From assembly GCA_032127265.1 (NCBI GenBank), contig JAQAZP010000252.1, positions 1 to 11,190 on the forward strand: a stretch of 11,190 bases of DNA, written 5' to 3'. Below the pieces are notes generated by a model. The model saw only the letters and a program-made list of their open reading frames with translations, did not search any database and was not told the DNA's origin. Source of the DNA: JAQAZP01 sp032127265. Its GTDB lineage: Bacteria; Acidobacteriota; JAQAZP01. Each line of letters begins with the position of its first letter. The first letter of the stretch is position 1. Of the stretch, positions 6,601 through 11,190 are shown one piece after another. The translations under genes and the position numbers were made by a program.

Positions 6601-7149
6601 GGCGGCGGGTCGAACGGCGGCACGCCGTTCTGGCAAACGGCCTCCGCCTGGGACGTGCTCACGGCCCAGGGGCTCCGCTCCGGCACGCTTCACCGCGTCA
6701 GCGTGGTGGCCCGAAACCAGTATGGTGTTCTCACCAACTGGTCGGCCTACGGCTACGGCACCACCACCTTGCCGCTGGTGGACACGATCAGCACCCTGTA
6801 TTACTGCGAACCGGCCAGCGGAACAGTGCCCTTTTCCACGACGATGACCGTCAAGCTGGAAAACCTGTACGCTGGACAGATGCGCCGGATCGCGGCCCGG
6901 ATCGATGTCTCGCTGGCCAACGGGACTCAATACTCCAGCTGGCGGGCCGGGTTTACCAACGTGGGGCCCTCCGACGGCTTCACCACTACCTGGGTTCAGG
7001 CCTTCCCGGCCCTGGGCTCGCTGATCGGCGAGAATCTGTTCCGGGTCAAAGCCGAGGACGTGACGCCGACCCCGTACAACCAGCCGCCCTACCCACCGGC
7101 CGGCGACACGGCAACGGCCGGCTGTCTCGTCACCGCATTTGCGCCATAG
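3631..7149 (+). CDS. Secreted multidomain S8 (subtilisin-family) serine protease
   Basis: This is an 1172-residue exported endopeptidase, probably acting outside the cell. The GTG start is chosen because GGAGG (3619-3623) lies 7 bases upstream and the product opens with a signal peptide (MKKFLILVLSLFLFSAPASL, cleaved after ALA/AF-like residues near 22). A propeptide of about 240 residues follows. The S8 domain spans roughly 265-600 with a complete active site: Asp286 in VVDTGCD, His331 in GHGTHVTG, oxyanion Asn445 in AAGNSGP, and Ser526 in GTSMAAP. After it come beta-sandwich modules: about 600-715 (contains LSDLDLLLY), 735-815 (begins near EMEPNEVAPFQFW), two fibronectin-III-like regions near 865-938 and 943-1050, and a C-terminal domain 1056-1172. 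No membrane anchor or sorting tail was seen. It is probably monocistronic, with a strong hairpin after the stop. Natural substrates cannot be read from the sequence. Confidence 0.93.
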   Translation: MKKFLILVLSLFLFSAPASLAFSTPQTPVPEDHPLPVREGRLLAGPDQSLTSGGGQTTPPVEESLKDAGPDQPAFGDESFPPIAEDLLARAAKMSPVEMIRVIVHLSRQPQDLVAEQVKTRHSAEMAAIGQRFDAINLRYAARRDTRALRDADNYGIPELVVSAADKEALAAVAEDHEALSLVIRDEITDRLAEAVEPEQQRVAALVEELLGTVEFTTRTVNALVAMVPVASINQLAADPGVAMITGDSVLRSHLNLAAEDMLVSVPGGLWDNLITGGTYDPAVVDTGCDLAHPFLANTAGRTNFHTYYLAAAFADPLFNDTLSYDDLYGHGTHVTGIVAGMGSVDYPTMLGMAHGVQKMVTLKSGWRTTTGEGLFYDTDTMYIVDRALYLSSQLTPAGTFNDDVDGLNCSFGSETYSDDNGFSRFFDSAVSSYPDLLVTIAAGNSGPDNIYFSTPADAYNPITVANIDDRGNASRINDVLYYSSTRGPTAAGRRKPDLAAPGTNIYSANNNWESQSQIANKTGTSMAAPMVQGVAMDLMNAGVPDELEIKALLINTAQKNEGNIDFEDDADGWDPGFGWGYLNALAAYHHRTDLFSGTVTPAPTAGHYRLYKGRMQDEGAGGEGRDRATLAWNRHVTYAPHTYPSTYYALSDLDLLLYGEANDAVIDYDSTTVDNVHQVRVGPGAGMTDVVLKVTAYNTAFAHGGATESFALATEENFVESALPTAFQANGLWPSEMEPNEVAPFQFWITNFSDLASHNNRIDLGLPAGWALLSGSDPASVGSAPGGDGESNTATWTLRAQPTVQDGVDLGLAHSHLSYGENWGPFTWHAYTNVRWDTTPPSPNPMGWLYSPSAAAGGSLSMTCLTATDRHNPVNYYFDVYASLDGGYGGTDSGWQTGTAYTDTGLDPNCRYQYRVMARDSAQTPNMTTYSSIATGCSLAVTPGTPEVGNASSTTLDMTVSPAANPAWTEFAIRITDMGAGGLTWYLNAGGGSNGGTPFWQTASAWDVLTAQGLRSGTLHRVSVVARNQYGVLTNWSAYGYGTTTLPLVDTISTLYYCEPASGTVPFSTTMTVKLENLYAGQMRRIAARIDVSLANGTQYSSWRAGFTNVGPSDGFTTTWVQAFPALGSLIGENLFRVKAEDVTPTPYNQPPYPPAGDTATAGCLVTAFAP

Positions 7150-7159
7150 ATCTTCCCGC

Positions 7160-7188
7160 GGGCGGCGGGGGAGCCACCCCTGCCGCCC
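7160..7188 (+). terminator. Strong hairpin after the protease stop
   Basis: A 12-base left arm (7160-7171) pairs with 7177-7188 around a 5-base loop; eleven pairs are Watson-Crick and one is G-U. It starts 11 bases after the TAG. No T-run follows, so it may stop transcription inefficiently or protect the 3' end of the mRNA instead. Confidence 0.6.
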
Positions 7189-7339
7189 CGCACCGCAGAG
7201 GCTTGATCTGATCTGCAGGGAAGGGGGCCTGGACTGAATCCTCGCCGCCGAAGCCGTACAGCCGGGCGTTGGTCGGCCCGAAGGCCAGGGCCGGAATGGA
7301 TGAAAGCGGTCGAATCGGGGTATGTCACGAAGGTTGATC

Positions 7340-7364
7340 TTCGCTGAAATATTTTCGCTGAAAT
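7340..7364 (+). repeat. 11-base tandem direct repeat upstream of the beta-helix promoter
   Basis: TTCGCTGAAAT occurs twice, at 7340-7350 and 7354-7364, with a period of 14 bases. It lies about 65-90 bases before the -35 box, in an AT-richer patch. The placement would suit an activator site, but the period is not helical, and slippage could also have made it. Confidence 0.6.
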
Positions 7365-7427
7365 CTAAATGAACTGCACAAAAAGCACGCTGGCGATTCG
7401 TGCCGGCTTTGCCCGCTTGAGGAAATT

Positions 7428-7456
7428 TTGACACCGCAAACGGCAAGTGCTAACCT
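7428..7456 (+). promoter_or_regulatory. Sigma70-type promoter for the beta-helix gene
   Basis: A perfect -35 TTGACA (7428-7433) is followed by a 17-base spacer and TAACCT (7451-7456), which keeps the first, second and last -10 bases. Transcription would begin near 7463, leaving a leader of about 115 bases to the ATG at 7580. Confidence 0.6.
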
Positions 7457-7579
7457 GCACGTATGTGACTTGGGCTGGTCTCCGTCTGCCGCCAACTCTC
7501 GATACGCCAGTTCAACGGTCCCGGCAACACCGGAGCCCGGCGACCGTTGACGGCCGCGGCCTCTCCTGGAGCACGGGCA

Positions 7580-10132
7580 ATGAAAACTCACGGCCTGGCG
7601 CTGCTGCTCCTGTTCGGGTTTGGTGCCACCTCTCCCGCCGCGGTGATCCACGTCCCCGGCGACCAACCCACCATCCAGGCCGGCATCGATGCCGCGGTGG
7701 ACGGCGACACGGTGCTGGTGGCCGACGGCACCGGGCGCGGCACGGGGAACCGCGACCTCAACTTCCGCGGCAAGGCGATCACCCTGCAGTCAGCCAACGG
7801 TCCCCGGAACTGCATCATCGACGCCGAGGGGAATCTCGACTACCCCCGGCGCTGCGTCTGGTTCTCCCACGGCGAAGGGCCCGGCTCGGTGCTCCGCGGC
7901 TTCACCCTCACCGGGGGATACGCCGGCAACATGGGCGGCGCGGTCTACTTCCTCGGGACGTCCCCGACGGTAACCGGCAACCTGATCACCGGCAACCGGG
8001 GCAACCGGGGCTGCGCGTTCGGATTCGCCAGCGGGGCGACACCGCTGATCGAGCGGAACATCTTCTACGACAACGACTATTTCTCGATGGGCTACGGCGG
8101 CGCCATGTACAGCACCGATTCCTCGCCACGCATCGTCGACAACCTCTTCCTCGAGAACAGGACCAACGGGCCGGGGGGCGCGGGCTACTTCTGGACCGGG
8201 GCCCCGCAGATCGAAGGCAACCGGTTCGTACGCAATGCAGCGGCATTCGACGAGGGGAACCGCTCTTCGCCGATGGCCCCGCGGCTCGAGGCCGGGCCGC
8301 TCCCCGTCGATGCCCCCACCTCCGGAAGAGAACAGATCGGCGGCGCACTGCTCTTCCGCGAACTGGGCAGCGATGCCCTGGTCAGGGGCAACATCTTCAT
8401 CGAGAACGACGCCGACCGCGGGGCTGCCATCTACTGTGTCGACGCGGACCCGCGGATCATCGGGAACATCTTCCGGGACAACGTCGCGCCCTCGGGCGGC
8501 GCGGGCATCAGCTGCACGAATTCGTCACCGTTGATCGAGGGCAACCGATTCACCGGCAACCATGCCATCTGGGGGGCGGCAATCTTCTGCACCCAGGGCT
8601 CGAATCCGCTGATCACCAACTGTCTCCTGGTGTCGAACCGGGCCGAATACACCGGGGGCGGCGTGCTGACCGGCTACAACTCGAATCCGCAGATCATCGG
8701 CTGCACCTTTGCGCTGAACAAGGCGGTGACCTACCACGGCGGGGCGATCGACGCCCACTCCGGGTCCGACGTGGTGGTCCGGGACTGCATCCTCTGGGGC
8801 AACGAGGCCCCTTCCGGTTCGGAGATCAGCCTGGGGGTCGAGACCGAAGCTTCGACGCTGGCCATCAGCTACAGCGACGTGGAGGGGGGCCAGGCCGGCG
8901 CCCTGGTGGATCCGGCCAGCACCCTTACCTGGGGGGCGGGGATGATCGATAGCGACCCCCGCTTCGCCACGGCCGCGCTGAGTGGTTTCTTTCTCTGCCA
9001 GACCGCGGCGGGCCAGGCCGAGAACAGCCCCTGCGTGGATGCCGGCGACCCGGCGGGTGACCTGCCGGCGGGGTCCACCCGCACCGACTTTGTCGACGAC
9101 AACGGCGTGCCCGACATGGGCTACCACCTGGCCTCCACCGGCCGACTGGTCGCCGGGCCGGGGCCGGGCCGTGACAACCCGACGCTGGTGCGGCTGTTCA
9201 TGCCGGCCGAAGACGCGGAGCCGCTGGCCAGTTTCAGCGCCTACGGGGTCCCGCGCTACGGGGTCAACGTCTCTTGCGGCGACCTGTACGGGGATGGCGG
9301 TGCTGAAATCGTCACCGGCGCCGGTCCGGGAGACGTGTTCGGGCCGCATGTCCGGGGTTTCCTGGCGGACGGCACACCGCTGCCCGGGGTGAGCTTCCTG
9401 GCCTACGGCACCAGCAAGTGGGGCGTGAACGTCGCCTGCGGCGACATCGACGGCGACGGGGCGGACGAGATCGTCACCGGCGCCGGGCCGGGGGCCGTGT
9501 TCGGGCCCCACGTCCGGGCCTTCACCAACAGCGGCACACCCCTCCCCGGAGTGAGCTTCATGGCCTACGGCACGAACAAGTGGGGGGTCAACGCGACCTG
9601 CGGCGACATCGACGGCGACAGCTGCGACGAGATCATCACCGGCGCCGGGCCGGGGGCGGTATTCGGGCCCCACGTCCGGGCCTGGAACGTGGACGGACTG
9701 ACCGCCGCGGCCATCCCGGGGGTGAGCTTCTTCGCCTACGCCACCCACAGCTGGGGAGTCCGCGTGGCCTGCGGGGACATCGACGGTGACGGCATCGACG
9801 AAATATTCACCGCACCGGGGCCGTCCCCGCAGTTCGGCGCCCACATCCGGGGCTGGAAGTTCGATGGCGCTGCGGTGAGCCCCATGGCCGAGGTCAATTT
9901 CCTCCCCTGGGGGATGGAGACCGCGGCGTACGGGGCAACGATCTACGGCGGCCCGGACCTCAACCGGGACGGCCGGGAGGAGCTCTTCATCGGTGCGGGT
10001 CCCGACCCGGACGCGGCCTCCCTGATCAGCGTATACCGTTATGACGGCAGCGAGCTCATTCGCTGGTTCGGCCTGGGCCCCTTTGGCGGGTTGACCTACG
10101 GAGCCAATGTGGCGGCCGGATGGATGGAGTAA
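7580..10132 (+). CDS. Secreted right-handed beta-helix protein with C-terminal FG-GAP-like repeats
   Basis: This 850-residue exported protein has no recognised catalytic residues, so an enzyme activity is not claimed. The ATG at 7580 is preferred over the TTG at 7547 because TGGAG (7567-7571) lies 8 bases ahead and the signal peptide begins there (MKTHGLALLLLFGFGATSPA). The mature protein opens with HVPGDQPTIQAGIDAAVDGD, the classic cap of secreted pectate-lyase-like beta-helices. Coils with the N-x-F/I-x-x-N pattern follow to about residue 470 (IERNIFYDND, IEGNRFTGNH, VRGNIFIEND). A linker with SPCVDAGDP (near 475-522) leads to the 54-57-residue repeats from about 523 on, each with an Asp-rich DIDGDG-type calcium loop. 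Likely roles are binding of polysaccharide or surface structure. A possible two-gene operon with the next ORF is suggested by the 19-base gap to its candidate ATG. Confidence 0.88.
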   Translation: MKTHGLALLLLFGFGATSPAAVIHVPGDQPTIQAGIDAAVDGDTVLVADGTGRGTGNRDLNFRGKAITLQSANGPRNCIIDAEGNLDYPRRCVWFSHGEGPGSVLRGFTLTGGYAGNMGGAVYFLGTSPTVTGNLITGNRGNRGCAFGFASGATPLIERNIFYDNDYFSMGYGGAMYSTDSSPRIVDNLFLENRTNGPGGAGYFWTGAPQIEGNRFVRNAAAFDEGNRSSPMAPRLEAGPLPVDAPTSGREQIGGALLFRELGSDALVRGNIFIENDADRGAAIYCVDADPRIIGNIFRDNVAPSGGAGISCTNSSPLIEGNRFTGNHAIWGAAIFCTQGSNPLITNCLLVSNRAEYTGGGVLTGYNSNPQIIGCTFALNKAVTYHGGAIDAHSGSDVVVRDCILWGNEAPSGSEISLGVETEASTLAISYSDVEGGQAGALVDPASTLTWGAGMIDSDPRFATAALSGFFLCQTAAGQAENSPCVDAGDPAGDLPAGSTRTDFVDDNGVPDMGYHLASTGRLVAGPGPGRDNPTLVRLFMPAEDAEPLASFSAYGVPRYGVNVSCGDLYGDGGAEIVTGAGPGDVFGPHVRGFLADGTPLPGVSFLAYGTSKWGVNVACGDIDGDGADEIVTGAGPGAVFGPHVRAFTNSGTPLPGVSFMAYGTNKWGVNATCGDIDGDSCDEIITGAGPGAVFGPHVRAWNVDGLTAAAIPGVSFFAYATHSWGVRVACGDIDGDGIDEIFTAPGPSPQFGAHIRGWKFDGAAVSPMAEVNFLPWGMETAAYGATIYGGPDLNRDGREELFIGAGPDPDAASLISVYRYDGSELIRWFGLGPFGGLTYGANVAAGWME
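9233..10132 (+). repeat. Tandem 54-57-residue FG-GAP-like repeats inside the beta-helix gene
   Basis: Units start at the Phe codons at 9233, 9395, 9557, 9728, 9899 and 10067 (last one partial), so the spacings are 162, 162, 171, 171 and 168 bases. A typical unit reads FxAYGTNKWGVNVxCGDIDG, then a TGAGPGxVFGPHVR block. The first three are so alike in DNA that duplication is fairly recent or homogenised. Units 1-4 each carry a Cys (566, 620, 674, 731) before the calcium-loop-like motif; unit 5 has Gly there. Confidence 0.85.
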
Positions 10133-10151
10133 CTTCACATTGGAGGCAAAC

Positions 10152-10190
10152 ATGACCGGTCCGGTTATTTCATCATTGCTGCTCTCGTGA
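10152..10190 (+). other. 12-codon leader frame / apparent frameshifted signal peptide start
   Basis: The ATG at 10152 follows GGAGG (10142-10146) by 5 bases and opens MTGPVISSLLLS, ending in TGA at 10188-10190. That TGA overlaps the GTG start of the next frame as GTGA. In the downstream gene's own frame, the bases from 10157 encode RSGYFIIAALVILFSLSWPG and then YAQS, a convincing signal peptide without any start codon. One missing base between 10155 and 10163 would join the ATG to it. It is either a frameshift mutation, a sequencing error, or a coupled leader peptide. Confidence 0.55.
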
Positions 10191-10696
10191 TTCTCTTCTC
10201 CCTCTCCTGGCCCGGCTACGCCCAATCCGCCGAATGGGCCGAGGTTCACCGCATCGAAGTCAGCCCCGGCCAGGGACGCTCCACCTGTCCCCCCCGGCAG
10301 GGTTGGGCTGTTCTGCTCGAGCCCGAAGGAGACCGGTTCGCCGTCTTCGCCTCGCGGATCATGGCGCCGGACGGGCCGTTCGATGACATCCGCCTGGTCT
10401 TCGAGACCGCCGAGGGCAAGCGGCACGTTGCCGCTTGCGTTTCGTCGGCCGGCTTGCGGATCATCGGCATCAGCTTCGACGATGACTGTGAACGACTGGA
10501 TGGTGTGGTAACGAAGTTCGAGATCCCATGGCTGCCGGTCTTCCTTGGCGACCAGACCGAGCGCATGGCCATGATTCAGCAGACCGGCACGAGCCGCATC
10601 CCGCGATACTTCGTCATCGACCGCAAGGGCATCCTGAATACCGATCGCGGGCGGGGACAACTGGTGACGATGGTCCCCGGCCTGCTCGAACAATGA
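10187..10696 (+). CDS. Exported thioredoxin-fold-like protein lacking CxxC; 5' end probably frameshifted
   Basis: The 169-residue frame from GTG 10187 has a C-terminal half of thioredoxin/TlpA type. GLRIIGISFDDD (89-100) matches the strand after the active-site helix, EIPWLPVFLG follows, then SRIPRYFVIDRKGI (136-149) with the cis-Pro at P139, and a last helix (LVTMVPGLL). The usual WCxxC part is missing; the cysteines at 34, 84 and 101 are isolated, so classical disulfide exchange is doubtful. Residues 32-85 are unrecognised. The GTG start leaves a poor signal peptide, while the upstream continuation of the frame completes a good one, so the native start was probably the ATG at 10152. It is likely cotranscribed with the beta-helix gene. 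An alternative is a decaying or sequence-error-affected redoxin. Confidence 0.6.
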   Translation: MILFSLSWPGYAQSAEWAEVHRIEVSPGQGRSTCPPRQGWAVLLEPEGDRFAVFASRIMAPDGPFDDIRLVFETAEGKRHVAACVSSAGLRIIGISFDDDCERLDGVVTKFEIPWLPVFLGDQTERMAMIQQTGTSRIPRYFVIDRKGILNTDRGRGQLVTMVPGLLEQ

Positions 10697-10737
10697 CGGC
10701 TCACCCTCCCACCCTGCAACCGTTGTCATTTCAGTAG

Positions 10738-10767
10738 TTGCATTTTCCCACCATTCAGACCTATATT
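10738..10767 (+). promoter_or_regulatory. Candidate promoter for the right-edge gene
   Basis: TTGCAT (10738-10743), an 18-base spacer and TATATT (10762-10767, five of six -10 bases). It lies in an AT-rich patch just after the redoxin-like gene. The predicted start is near 10774, giving a leader of about 226 bases. The -35 is only a half match. Confidence 0.42.
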
Positions 10768-10773
10768 TGTATG

Positions 10774-10999
10774 GTCGGTTGAGCGTCGCCATGCCGGCAC
10801 CGGCCGTCAGGTGTGCCCCGCGTGAAGCGGGTCAAGCGGAAACTGTCGCGATCTGACATAGCTCAGGCCCCGGAACTCGAACCCCGGGTGCAGTATTGTA
10901 GTTTGCCTGACTGACGTGAGGTTGTTTGAAACCCCTTTCCGAACCTCCCACGGATCAAACAGGCCCTCCCCGCGGAGTTCACATTTTCAGGAGCGGTTG
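10774..10999 (+). promoter_or_regulatory. Long structured leader with competing pairings
   Basis: This stretch holds no gene but is rich in complementary segments. A hairpin CCCGC-loop-GCGGG lies at 10817-10831. GCCCCGG (10867-10873) pairs with CCGGGTGC (10884-10891, one bulge). GTCAGG (10806-10811) can pair with CCTGAC (10906-10911) to close both, but CTGAC (10853-10857), CTGACG (10911-10916) and the pair TCAGGC/GCCTGA (10863-10868 with 10905-10910) compete. GAGGTT (10918-10923) pairs with AACCTC (10942-10947) before the ribosome site. It fits no riboswitch class I know, including GEMM. Confidence 0.4.
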
Positions 11000-11190
11000 A
11001 TGTTGAAAATGTATAGCTGTTCGCTGATGGCGGTCATCTGTATCCTGTCCCTCGTTCTCCCGACAGCGGCCATGGCCCAGGAGAGGGGCGGGCTCGACCC
11101 CTACGCGGTAAACACCAACTACCACTACGACACGGAACTCGGGGAGGGGTATTTCCTGGCGGGCGGCGGCGTTGACCCCGACCCGGGCCG
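11000..11190 (+). CDS. Secreted protein of unknown function, N-terminal 63 codons (runs off right edge)
   Basis: The ATG at 11000 is preceded by AGGAG (10989-10993) at 6 bases. A second in-frame ATG at codon 4 is less well spaced. The product starts with a clear Sec signal peptide (MLKMYSCSLMAVICILSLVL, then PTAAMA before Q), and the visible mature part, ERGGLDPYAVNTNYHYDTEL and onward, ends in the window at an Asp-Pro-rich stretch. GYFLAGGGVDPDPG faintly recalls the LFIGAGPDPD segment of the beta-helix protein's repeats, too little to claim relatedness. No family is recognised. The long leader suggests RNA-level control. Confidence 0.75.
   Translation, partial: MLKMYSCSLMAVICILSLVLPTAAMAQERGGLDPYAVNTNYHYDTELGEGYFLAGGGVDPDPG

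Larger units (their letters stand above)
7189..7579 (+). other. Intergenic region between protease and beta-helix gene
   Basis: It contains, in order, a possible minus-strand coding relic (7190-7297, reading IPALAFGPTNARLYGFGGED and onward, no start codon), the tandem repeat at 7340-7364, the promoter at 7428-7456, and a leader of about 115 bases. No intact gene is supported here. Confidence 0.5.

Noticed and set aside
6004..7446. 480-codon minus-strand frame across the protease 3' end
   Set aside because: Its composition mirrors the sense frame, it has no recognisable motif, and it runs through the terminator hairpin.
7547..7579. Upstream TTG start for the beta-helix protein
   Set aside because: It would put 11 residues before a complete signal peptide and has no ribosome site, whereas the ATG at 7580 has TGGAG at 8 bases.
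7447..8952. 501-codon plus-strand frame overlapping the beta-helix gene start
   Set aside because: It is Arg-rich without any fold or ribosome site, and the alternative frame has a signal peptide and beta-helix coils.
8525..10792. 755-codon minus-strand frame opposite the beta-helix and redoxin-like genes
   Set aside because: It repeats with the same 162-171-base period as the sense FG-GAP units, as an antisense shadow must.
10867..10891. tRNA T-arm-like sequence (GGTTCGAG on the minus strand)
   Set aside because: The stem is not a proper 5-pair T arm, and no acceptor stem, anticodon arm or CCA context surrounds it.

Overview
The window is GC-rich, densely coded bacterial DNA. The secreted proteins carry Sec-type signal peptides, promoters are sigma70-like (two perfect TTGACA -35 boxes) and Shine-Dalgarno sites are of the GGAGG type. 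The zinc-ribbon gene, with a long acidic helical tail, recalls FmdB-family proteins of Desulfuromonadia (Geobacter relatives). That is from memory, so a deltaproteobacterial-type host is only a tentative placement.

Layout. (1) 1-1078, minus: the first 359 codons of mfd, running off the left edge. (2) 1292-1839, minus: a complete hicA-hicB toxin-antitoxin module with an ATGA overlap. Its promoter carries a palindrome over the -10 box and probably gives a leaderless hicA mRNA. (3) 2018-2515, plus: an FmdB-type zinc-ribbon gene. (4) 2527-3155, minus: a second module, an AbrB/MazE-type antitoxin followed by a Doc-type Fic toxin, again with an ATGA overlap and a palindrome between -10 and Shine-Dalgarno. 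(5) 3311-3407, plus: a decayed copy of the 3' end of the zinc-ribbon gene. Module 4 therefore lies between a live and a relic copy of the same gene end, as if it had been inserted there. (6) 3631-7149, plus: an 1172-residue secreted S8 (subtilisin-type) protease with intact catalytic residues and a chain of beta-sandwich domains. A terminator-like hairpin lies in its leader and a strong hairpin follows its stop. (7) 7580-10132, plus: an 850-residue secreted right-handed beta-helix protein ending in 54-57-residue FG-GAP-like repeats. (8) 10187-10696, plus: a small protein with the C-terminal half of a thioredoxin fold but no CxxC. Its signal peptide appears broken by a frameshift or is replaced by a GTGA-coupled start. 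(9) 10738-10999: a promoter and a structured leader with mutually exclusive pairings. (10) 11000 to the right edge: the start of another secreted protein.

The left third is housekeeping DNA interrupted by two stress or addiction cassettes around fmdB. The right two thirds is a one-direction run of secreted proteins, probably for the cell surface or outside: protease, repeat-rich beta-helix/propeller-like protein, redoxin-like protein and one unknown. No tRNA, rRNA, CRISPR array, insertion sequence or integrase was seen.
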